From a virus, in IMG/VR virus record IMGVR_UViG_3300037963_005720, positions 1 to 26,260 of that record: 26,260 nt of DNA; one strand, 5' to 3'. Position 1 is the stretch's first letter. Each line of letters opens with the position of its first letter. Below the pieces are notes generated by a model, which saw nothing but the letters and a program-made list of their open reading frames with translations, made no database searches and had not been told where the DNA came from. A program made the position numbers and the translations under genes. Shown here in pieces: positions 7,627-14,661 of this stretch.

Positions 7627-8806
7627 AATTAGCCTTGTTAGTGACACTATCGATAGACAAGATATAGATAGTCTAATCGAATGGTTGTCTCAAGAACCAT
7701 TGCCCCGTCTAACTAAAGGAGATCTCACCAAAAAGTTAGAAGATAACTGGGCTAAAAAGATAGGTACGAAGTATAGTGTATATGTAAACTCTGGTTCTTC
7801 TGCTATTTTATTAATGTTAGCCGCTTTAAAGTATATGAGCGAAGATAAACCTACGTCATATACTCGTTTAAAAAACAACAAAGTTGTTGTACCTAACTTA
7901 AGCTGGGCAACAGATGTATCTACCCCTCACTTATTAGGTTATGATGTTACGTTAGTTGATTGTAACCTGGATAATTTAAGTGTAGACTTAGAAGAATTAG
8001 AAAAAGTATTTATAGAGCAAGACCCTGCAGTGTTTCTTTTAGTTTCTGTGTTAGGTTTTGTACCAGATATGGCCGAGATAGTTCGACTATGTAGTAAATA
8101 TAACGTTATATTATTAGAGGATGTTTGCGAATCTATGGGGTCTGAAAGTAATAATAGAATGCTAGGACAATTTGGTTTAAGTTCCTGTTTTTCGTTATTT
8201 TTCGGTCATCACTTATCGACAATAGAAGGTGGTTTTATTAATACCCATAACGAAGAATTATATAACTTATTAGTTAGCTTAAGAAGTCATGGTTGGGATC
8301 GAGACTGTACTGCAAGTTATCAAACTAAATGGAGAAAAGAATATGAGGTGGATGAATTTTCAAGTTTGTATACATTTTTTTATCCGGGGTTTAATGTACG
8401 CAGTACTGACTTACAAGCATATCTTGGTTTAAGACAAATAGAAAAATTAGATTGCTACAAATTAACCCGTAATCACAATTATAAGTTGTATAAAAAGTTT
8501 ATTACTAATAACAAATTAAACTTAGAAGAAAAAAATCAAGATTTTATCTCTAATTTCGCGTATCCTGTTGTTGCAGAAAATAGAAAAGATATAGTGCGTA
8601 GATTAAAAGAAAATAATATTGAAGTAAGGCCTTTAATTGCAGGAGCAATGCATCAAAAACCGTTCGTGAAAAAATATTTAAAAGACCAAGCGTGTAAAAC
8701 ATTTCCGAACTGCGAGTTATTAGATAAACAAGGTTTCTATATACCTAATCATCCGTTTTTATCGGAAGCAGATATTAAATTTATAGCAGATATAGTAAAT
8801 GAGTAA
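7613..8806 (+). CDS. colD: ColD-like GDP-4-keto-6-deoxymannose 3-dehydratase (PLP, His for Lys)
   Basis: DegT-family PLP enzyme of about 397 aa. At the place where aminotransferases have SFxxxK...EGG, this protein has SLFFGHHLSTIEGG (about 194-207 from the ATG at 7613), so the PLP lysine is replaced by the first His of the pair (H199). A His at this site is the hallmark of the C3 sugar dehydratases ColD and E1/RfbH, and the FGHHxxTIEGG context looks like ColD rather than the Fe-S E1 enzymes; no E1-type cysteine cluster is seen. With Gmd downstream and Fcl/ColC upstream, the expected step is removal of the C3 hydroxyl of GDP-4-keto-6-deoxymannose, using PLP and glutamate. A TTG six bases upstream is a less likely start. 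Confidence 0.85.
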   Translation: MPENKISLVSDTIDRQDIDSLIEWLSQEPLPRLTKGDLTKKLEDNWAKKIGTKYSVYVNSGSSAILLMLAALKYMSEDKPTSYTRLKNNKVVVPNLSWATDVSTPHLLGYDVTLVDCNLDNLSVDLEELEKVFIEQDPAVFLLVSVLGFVPDMAEIVRLCSKYNVILLEDVCESMGSESNNRMLGQFGLSSCFSLFFGHHLSTIEGGFINTHNEELYNLLVSLRSHGWDRDCTASYQTKWRKEYEVDEFSSLYTFFYPGFNVRSTDLQAYLGLRQIEKLDCYKLTRNHNYKLYKKFITNNKLNLEEKNQDFISNFAYPVVAENRKDIVRRLKENNIEVRPLIAGAMHQKPFVKKYLKDQACKTFPNCELLDKQGFYIPNHPFLSEADIKFIADIVNE

Positions 8807-9767
8807 AAAAGCTTTAATTACAGGTATAACTGGGCAAGATGGATCGTATCTCGCTGAGTTATTATTAGATAAAGGGTACGAAGTGTGGGGCACTTTACGT
8901 AGACATTCCACACCACAAAATCAAACCGCAAGAATAGATCATATTTTCAGTAGATTAAAACTTGTATACGCTGATTTAACTGATTTCTCTTCGTTGATAC
9001 AAGCTATTAAGAAGAGTCAGCCTGATGAAATTTATAATTTAGCAGCTCAATCTCACGTACGTATAAGTTTCGATCAACCTGTATTTACAGGTAATGTGAC
9101 TGGCCTAGGTACTTTGAACATGCTAGAAGCAATCCGTCTTATTAATCCTAAAATTAAGATGTACCAAGCATCTTCTAGTGAAATGTTTGGTAATAGTATA
9201 GACACGGATGGTTATCAGCGAGAGACTACACCGTTAATACCTGTGTCTCCGTATGGTTGCGCTAAAGTTTACTCTTATAATATATGTAACAACTATAAAA
9301 ACAGTTACAATATGTTTATTAGTAATGGTATCTTATTTAACCACGAATCTCCGCGACGTGGTATAAATTTTGTTACTAATAAAGTAGTAAAGTCTGCTGT
9401 CGATATTAAGAAGGGCTTAATAGACACTCTACCTATGGGTAATTTAGAAGCTACGAGAGATTGGGGTCATGCAAAAGATTATGTCCAAGCTATGTGGTTA
9501 ATGCTCCAACAAGACAAACCTGATAATTTCGTTTGTGCAACAGGTATTTCTCACTCCGTAGGGGAGTTAATTAAGTATGTATTTGGTAAGCTTGGATTAG
9601 ATTGGTCAGAGTATATTACTCAAGATGAGAAGTTTTTACGACCAGAAGAGTTAACTGACCTCAAAGGAGATTCTAGTAAGGCGCGAAAAATTTTAGGTTG
9701 GAAATCAGAATATACTTTTGAAACTATGCTCGATGAAATGATAGATTTTTGGTTAAATGAAAGATAA
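8799..9767 (+). CDS. gmd: GDP-mannose 4,6-dehydratase
   Basis: Gmd turns GDP-D-mannose into GDP-4-keto-6-deoxy-D-mannose, the common precursor of GDP-fucose, colitose, rhamnose and perosamine. Motifs are the NAD(P)-binding GITGQDG (9-15), ASSSEMFG (124-131) with S126 at the usual Thr/Ser site and E128, Y152-x3-K156 in SPYGCAK, and the substrate motif NHESPRRG at 181-188. The 322 aa length is slightly below the common 340-370. The cluster has no visible mannose-1-phosphate guanylyltransferase, so GDP-mannose is presumably taken from the host. It overlaps the ColD-like gene by eight bases and the Cys4 mini-gene by 11. Confidence 0.96.
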   Translation: MSKKALITGITGQDGSYLAELLLDKGYEVWGTLRRHSTPQNQTARIDHIFSRLKLVYADLTDFSSLIQAIKKSQPDEIYNLAAQSHVRISFDQPVFTGNVTGLGTLNMLEAIRLINPKIKMYQASSSEMFGNSIDTDGYQRETTPLIPVSPYGCAKVYSYNICNNYKNSYNMFISNGILFNHESPRRGINFVTNKVVKSAVDIKKGLIDTLPMGNLEATRDWGHAKDYVQAMWLMLQQDKPDNFVCATGISHSVGELIKYVFGKLGLDWSEYITQDEKFLRPEELTDLKGDSSKARKILGWKSEYTFETMLDEMIDFWLNER

Positions 9768-9930
9768 ATGTGTTATATGCGATACAGATACTCAATATGA
9801 TGAATTTACTCATATTGATATGAGATATTATTATATAGAGGGATGCGGTCAGTTATGCCCTAAGTGTTATAACGATACATATGAAAGTAGCAGCGACAAT
9901 ACCTATAAAGAGCAATTCGACGAGAGTTAA
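9757..9930 (+). CDS. 57-aa Cys4 zinc-finger-like mini-protein
   Basis: A short frame from ATG 9757 to TAA 9930 fills the gap between gmd and the cytidylyltransferase gene. Its product has two paired cysteine knuckles, CVIC at residues 5-8 and CPKC at 34-37, plus an extra C30, the usual layout of a small zinc ribbon. The central stretch is rich in tyrosine and acidic residues, and the tail (about residues 43-57) overlaps the next gene in another frame. It overlaps gmd by 11 bases and the next gene by 50. The zinc-knuckle pattern and the otherwise empty 113-base gap favour a real gene. Function unknown. Confidence 0.6.
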   Translation: MKDKCVICDTDTQYDEFTHIDMRYYYIEGCGQLCPKCYNDTYESSSDNTYKEQFDES

Positions 9931-10525
9931 AAATAAAAATTTTCGACTTTTAGGAGGTAAACCTCTCTATGAATATATTATAGATCATTGCATTCAAGCT
10001 GAATGCTTTGATGATATATATGTAGATACTGATAGTCCTGAGATTAATAGTTATTGTACCAAAAATCAGGTTGTATGTATAAACCGTAAACCAGAACTCA
10101 CATTAGATACTGCGAACGGTAACGACGTATTTCATTACGATGTAGATTTTATAGGTCATTACGATTTTTACTTTCAATTATACGCTACTGCTCCGTTTTT
10201 AAAACCTGAGACTATTAGAGACTGTGTAGATAAGTTAACTCATAGTTCAAAGCATGATTCTATACTTACTGCTACAGAAGAATTTGGGTGGTTTTGGCAT
10301 AAAGATCAACCAGTAAATTATCAGCCTAATATTCTTCCTAGATCGCAAGATGCTACGCCAGTTATTAAAGAGACAACAGGGTTATACGGTATATCTAAAC
10401 GGGCCTACGACCGGTATAGATGTAGGGTAGGTGCTACTCCATACTTTTATATTATAAGGGACAAAAAAGAGTGTATTGATTTAGATACTCTTGATGATTT
10501 TAATATTGCAGAGGAGTATATATGA
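9881..10525 (+). CDS. CMP-sugar synthetase-like cytidylyltransferase (NeuA-type)
   Basis: Nucleotidyltransferase of the acylneuraminate/Kdo cytidylyltransferase group, expected to join CMP to an acidic sugar using CTP. The N-terminus IPIKSNSTRVKNKNF (7-21) is the family's PxRxxSxRxxxKN nucleotide loop, LYATAPFLKPETI matches the central LQPTSPLR motif, and IDLDTLDDFNIAEEYI (199-214) matches the conserved C-terminal end. The 214 aa length is close to the NeuA core. No NeuB- or NeuC-like synthase is in the window, so the sugar acid would come from the host or from genes elsewhere. Its first 50 bases overlap the Cys4 mini-gene. Confidence 0.8.
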   Translation: MKVAATIPIKSNSTRVKNKNFRLLGGKPLYEYIIDHCIQAECFDDIYVDTDSPEINSYCTKNQVVCINRKPELTLDTANGNDVFHYDVDFIGHYDFYFQLYATAPFLKPETIRDCVDKLTHSSKHDSILTATEEFGWFWHKDQPVNYQPNILPRSQDATPVIKETTGLYGISKRAYDRYRCRVGATPYFYIIRDKKECIDLDTLDDFNIAEEYI

Positions 10526-10549
10526 CCTTTAAAGATTGTAATTTTTATT

Positions 10550-11275
10550 ATGAATTATCTGATAGGTGGTTTGTTAGGGGATTTTATTAATTGTTTAGCA
10601 GTTCCAAAATTAAATTTTGATACAACAGGTAAAAAATGTAATATATTTCTTAGTTGTATTGAAAACGAACAATTTAAAACTGGAATAGATCAAACATACA
10701 ACGATCTAAAACCTATACTATTAGCCCAACCCTATATTAATAAATTTTCAAAATACAAAAATGAAAATATTGATATTGATATGTTACATTTTAGAACACC
10801 GCTTAAAAAGTACAGAAAATCGTGTTGTTATTGGTTAGAATTTTTATTTAATTTTTATAATAAAAAATCCATTATAAACAAAGAATTTAAATGGTTATTT
10901 CATAGAAAAAAAGATATATCTTTACAAGATACTGTTTTATTACATAGACCTTTTTACAGGAAATTAACTAAAAAAAGCAAAAAAACATATAACAATATTA
11001 TTAGTAATAATAACACTCAATTTCTGTTTAATAATGAACAAGATTATGAAAGTTTTCCGTTACGAAAACTTGTAACACCATTATATGTTCCGACTTTGTT
11101 AGATATTGTAACTAAAATCAATTCATGTAAAATGTTTGTAGGTAATCAATCGGCATATTATTGTATAGCTAATAGTCTTAACAAAAATAGAGGAATAGAA
11201 GTTAACAGACCAACATGCTGGCGTATGTATGAGCGAGAATCTATATACTATAAAAAGGTTTTTAAATTTGGATGA
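10550..11275 (+). CDS. GT-B-like protein, possible heptosyltransferase relative
   Basis: I cannot assign this firmly. The N-terminus MNYLIGGLLGDFINCL has the glycine-rich LGD turn seen at the start of GT9 heptosyltransferases, and the C-terminal segment FVGNQSAYYCIANSLN (196-211) resembles the FIGNDSGPxHLAxxL donor-site motif of GT9 and other GT-B enzymes. It is 241 aa, shorter than GT9 (about 340). The DNA is strikingly AT-rich, with many Asn and Lys codons. A 22-codon frame with a good ribosome site (GAGGAG) starts upstream at 10522 and overlaps this gene's start, possibly coupling translation. It shares ATGA with the next gene. Confidence 0.5.
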   Translation: MNYLIGGLLGDFINCLAVPKLNFDTTGKKCNIFLSCIENEQFKTGIDQTYNDLKPILLAQPYINKFSKYKNENIDIDMLHFRTPLKKYRKSCCYWLEFLFNFYNKKSIINKEFKWLFHRKKDISLQDTVLLHRPFYRKLTKKSKKTYNNIISNNNTQFLFNNEQDYESFPLRKLVTPLYVPTLLDIVTKINSCKMFVGNQSAYYCIANSLNKNRGIEVNRPTCWRMYERESIYYKKVFKFG

Positions 11276-12093
11276 AAAAAGTATTACATATTCGAGGTAG
11301 TAAGAACTATATACAAGTTAAAAATAATTTATTATACAATAATTTAGAACCACCTACAAGTAGTAATATACTATCTAAGAACAAATATTTTCAAAAAGAA
11401 GAAAGGGACTGTTTTTTCGGTTTAAAGGATGTTTTTTTGTTGTGGGATTCTTGTTTGAATATTAATTATTTTTTATTTAGAGATTTATTACGAAAAATTT
11501 GTATTAATGAAATTGTAAAAATTAATTATTTTGATACTATTTTATATAATGATGAGGAATATATTAATTATATTAAACTTGAAGAGGATAATGTTGTTGT
11601 TTTTAGTCAAGATGATGATGATATTATATTACCTTGTATACATGATTTGAATATTAACCCTGGTCTTAATATATACTTGTGGAATCGCATAGACTTAGAA
11701 CAAAAAGCAGAAAGTATTACATTATTAGACCAAAAAAATAAACGAATCAAATCTAGCCATTATTGCAATTACTATACAGAATCTGATAACAATATACCTA
11801 TGCATGGTTTAGTAGATCATCAATTTGTGACTAAGTGGGCTAATAAAAAAACTATACAACCTACTTACTGGGATACATTTTTTAATTTATATATCCGACA
11901 CCCATCAAGTCTTACGTTTTTAAACAATAATATATTAAATTATTTTTATAAAGACATTACATTAACTGAAAAGAAAAAAATATTTCTATTTCATATTAAA
12001 AGATGTATTTGTATTATAAAAAAAATTAAAGAAGAAAATAAAAATATTTCTGTTTTATCAGATATTTACGAGTTGTATGACAGTCTTTTATAA
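11272..12093 (+). CDS. Unknown protein with acidic QDDDD motif, possible GT-A glycosyltransferase
   Basis: A 273-aa protein that I do not recognise as a whole. VVVFSQDDDDIILP (108-121) puts a run of four aspartates after a hydrophobic strand, as in the metal-binding DxD site of GT-A glycosyltransferases, including some rhamnosyltransferase-like proteins. The rest is rich in Asn, Ile, Tyr and Lys, with a basic helical stretch near the C-terminus. It overlaps the upstream gene by four bases (ATGA) and starts within a run of similar very AT-rich genes. The position and the acidic motif suggest a sugar-transfer role, but this is inference. Confidence 0.4.
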   Translation: MKKVLHIRGSKNYIQVKNNLLYNNLEPPTSSNILSKNKYFQKEERDCFFGLKDVFLLWDSCLNINYFLFRDLLRKICINEIVKINYFDTILYNDEEYINYIKLEEDNVVVFSQDDDDIILPCIHDLNINPGLNIYLWNRIDLEQKAESITLLDQKNKRIKSSHYCNYYTESDNNIPMHGLVDHQFVTKWANKKTIQPTYWDTFFNLYIRHPSSLTFLNNNILNYFYKDITLTEKKKIFLFHIKRCICIIKKIKEENKNISVLSDIYELYDSLL

Positions 12094-12662
12094 TGAAAAG
12101 AAAAACTACAATATCTATATCTAATAATATTGTTACTAAGCAATATAGGAAGGATTTGAATAACTATTTTTATAATGAAATTACATGTCTTAAGTTACTA
12201 GAAGAAAAATTTGATTCGACATATTTTAATTTTTTTAGCTTCCCTAAAATACTCTCAATAGATGAGTTTAATTTATCATTTACAATGACCAGCTGCGGTG
12301 AGCCTGTTGTTAATAAGTTTAAAATTTTTATTCCTAATCTCTTCGAACAGTTGCAGAGTATATTTTTTAATCTTAAAAATTGTAATATTTTATATAAAGA
12401 CATTCACCCATATAATATTTGTGTGAATGAAGCCGGTAATATATCTTTGATAGATTTTGAAGTTGCCTTTTTAATGAATTTTGAAGATTATGATAATGTT
12501 TTAACTTTTGATAAAACATTAAAAAAATGGAGTATTAATTTTTTTGAAAACTATTATAATAAACCTGAACAACTCACAATATATAACAATTTAACTTTAA
12601 AGAGCGAAAAAAGAGAATGGAAAGGCAAGCCATGGAGTATTGCTCATATGTTTACTAATTAA
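12093..12662 (+). CDS. Miniature protein-kinase-fold phosphotransferase (WaaP/RIO-like)
   Basis: A 189-aa protein with the core landmarks of a kinase fold. K16 in NNIVTKQY is a candidate for the beta-3 lysine, E29 in YNEITCLKLL for the alpha-C glutamate, and KDIHPYNIC (102-110) for the catalytic loop H-x-D...N with D103 and N108. LIDFEVAF (119-126) stands in place of the DFG metal site. A long activation loop is missing, as in lipopolysaccharide (WaaP/Kdo) and RIO-type kinases. Given the glycan operon it may phosphorylate a sugar, but a protein or small-molecule target is possible. It is very AT-rich and starts on the stop codon of its neighbour. Confidence 0.6.
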   Translation: MKRKTTISISNNIVTKQYRKDLNNYFYNEITCLKLLEEKFDSTYFNFFSFPKILSIDEFNLSFTMTSCGEPVVNKFKIFIPNLFEQLQSIFFNLKNCNILYKDIHPYNICVNEAGNISLIDFEVAFLMNFEDYDNVLTFDKTLKKWSINFFENYYNKPEQLTIYNNLTLKSEKREWKGKPWSIAHMFTN

Positions 12663-12666
12663 TTAC

Positions 12667-13725
12667 ATGAAAGTAGCAGTAATGTTATTCGGCCAGCCTC
12701 GCTTTTTTAAAGAGATAACACATTCTTTTATTAGAGAAGAGTTTAATCTACCGGGTCATGACGTGCACTTTTACAGTCATTTTTGGGACAAAATTGGTTA
12801 TATACCGTATGGAGAAGAAGATTCCTATGATAAAGAGATCTTATATCAATTGTGGGTAGATAAATTTAGTTTTGACGAGAATTTTAAAAGTTTAAAAATT
12901 GAAGATTATACATATCTTGACAAGATATGTAATCATATGACTTTTTTCGCAACTCAATTACACAAACGACCATTACCAATAGGTAAAAATCTACAACAGT
13001 TGAGATATAAATTTGGTCAACACTATAGTATGAATCAATGCTATAAAAAAATTAAACAATATGAGGATAAGAAGAAATTTAAGTATGATTTAATAATAAA
13101 AACTAGAACTGATATTGTTTATAGACCAGAAAAAACGTATGAAACAAAAGAAGATTATTTAAAAGATAAAGAAGACTATTATTTCAATGATATTTCGTGT
13201 GAAGCAGAATCTACACCTACTATTAAAGCTGTTGCATTACGGTTACTAGATTTGACTGCTAAGATAAACAAACAATCAGATCGTGGTTATACTCAAGTAC
13301 TCAATAGTTTTTATAAACACAAATTTAAACTACTTAAAGACCCGAACGCTGGCTGGTTAGATTATGTAGAAAACTACACCATACGGCTTGCTTTAAACGA
13401 TTGGACGTTAATTTGTAATAGGTCAGCAGCAGATTATATGTTCGATAAGTGGTTTGAGAATTACTTTGTTACCTTCTCAAAAGACATTATTAATAATAAT
13501 ACATCTAGTTCTTTTATCTCTATGTCAGATCACAGCTTACAAGGTCAAATGCTACTTAACTACCCTATATTAGCTAAAAGAATATATGATAGAAGAGATG
13601 TACGTCTATTGCATCCTACTTTTATAAAGGAAGAAACGGACCACGCAGGAAAATTATTTTCTACTTGTCCTAAAGCCTTAGAAGGAGATTTATACAAGTA
13701 CAAAAAGTGGAAAAACTTAAAATAG
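12667..13725 (+). CDS. GQPR/RTD-family glycosyltransferase-like protein (paralogue A)
   Basis: One of three related proteins in the window. It has LFGQPRF at residues 7-13, HFWDKI at 38-43 and YDLIIKTRTD at 140-149. The last motif, a hydrophobic strand ending in RTD, resembles the donor/metal site of uncharacterised GT-A-like transferases common in marine viruses and bacteria. The 352 aa length is much like paralogue C (365 aa) on the other strand. An upstream TTG at 12640 would add nine hydrophobic residues, but the ATG at 12667 aligns with paralogue C and is chosen. It ends the plus-strand run; its last nine bases overlap paralogue B tail to tail. Transferase function is inferred. Confidence 0.65.
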   Translation: MKVAVMLFGQPRFFKEITHSFIREEFNLPGHDVHFYSHFWDKIGYIPYGEEDSYDKEILYQLWVDKFSFDENFKSLKIEDYTYLDKICNHMTFFATQLHKRPLPIGKNLQQLRYKFGQHYSMNQCYKKIKQYEDKKKFKYDLIIKTRTDIVYRPEKTYETKEDYLKDKEDYYFNDISCEAESTPTIKAVALRLLDLTAKINKQSDRGYTQVLNSFYKHKFKLLKDPNAGWLDYVENYTIRLALNDWTLICNRSAADYMFDKWFENYFVTFSKDIINNNTSSSFISMSDHSLQGQMLLNYPILAKRIYDRRDVRLLHPTFIKEETDHAGKLFSTCPKALEGDLYKYKKWKNLK

Positions 13726-14661
13726 TTTCGGCAACTGTTCTAATTTATATTTAAAACCTCCCGTACCGCATCTTAATTCTAAATTTGTAGTGTTTTTTAG
13801 TATTAAATGAGGAATAAAAGTATGAGACGTTGGTTGATATATAACAAATTCTTTTTCTCCTTCTTTTGCTTGAATCATATACTCTAATATATCTTGTTTA
13901 TAATTTTTATATATTAAATCACTCATAGATTTAGGGGTCCCTACATAATAACAGTATTCTACATGTACAGGACTAAACAAATGCTCTTTTTTTGTTCCAA
14001 TCGTATTAAATTTTTTCCGGTTATGCATTTTTTGACTACCCTTTAAATACATATGAGGGAAATACACTTTGTGGTAGTTACATTTATTAGACTCTATCCC
14101 ATGTTCTTCTCTTAATTCTAACTCTCTATACAGGCTTTTTAATTTAGTACAAGTTAACTCCACATCAGTTCTGGCTCTTATAATAAAATCATATTGTATA
14201 TTATTTTCTATTTCATAATTAATACGTATCATTTGACTTTTACATAAGCTATACAATTGAGAATACCATGGCCAGTTTGTAAATTTTAAGTGTTTGCTTA
14301 GTTCTTGCTCGTTAAGAAGAATATTACTGTATTCGTTTATTTTATGTTTTTTTGTTTCACTGTATTCCTTTATTAATCTTTGGGTATATTGTTTAATATT
14401 AATTAATTCTTGATCCAGTATATCTTTACTTTCGCAAATACCTGCTTTAGGTTCAAACTGATCCATTATTAATGTAGAGTCAATGTTTTCTATTATAGGT
14501 TCTTCATTTATGTTCTTTTGTCTTTTAGTTACATTGTCCCACAGGTGATAAAAAACATCAACATCGAAAACATCTCTATCAAAAGACTTGATAGACTTTA
14601 ATAATCTATAATACAACCTCGGTTCACCACTTATACATATTGCGAGTTTTATTTTTCTCAT
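13717..14661 (-). CDS. GQPR/RTD-family glycosyltransferase-like protein (paralogue B)
   Basis: A 314-aa relative of the proteins at 12667 and 17217. Shared landmarks are ISGEPR at 10-15 (GQPR in the others), FYHLWDNV at 37-44 and YDFIIRARTD at 157-166. It is the most divergent of the three and carries a charged insertion around 45-120. It is the last gene of the minus-strand operon. Its start overlaps the carbamoyltransferase stop by four bases, and its end overlaps the convergent paralogue A by nine. A glycosyltransferase role is likely by motif and context but not proven. Confidence 0.62.
   Translation of the reverse strand: MRKIKLAICISGEPRLYYRLLKSIKSFDRDVFDVDVFYHLWDNVTKRQKNINEEPIIENIDSTLIMDQFEPKAGICESKDILDQELINIKQYTQRLIKEYSETKKHKINEYSNILLNEQELSKHLKFTNWPWYSQLYSLCKSQMIRINYEIENNIQYDFIIRARTDVELTCTKLKSLYRELELREEHGIESNKCNYHKVYFPHMYLKGSQKMHNRKKFNTIGTKKEHLFSPVHVEYCYYVGTPKSMSDLIYKNYKQDILEYMIQAKEGEKEFVIYQPTSHTFIPHLILKNTTNLELRCGTGGFKYKLEQLPKLF

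Noticed and set aside
12640-12666. Upstream TTG extension of the 12667 gene
   Set aside because: It adds nine hydrophobic residues not matching paralogue C, whose N-terminus aligns with the ATG at 12667.
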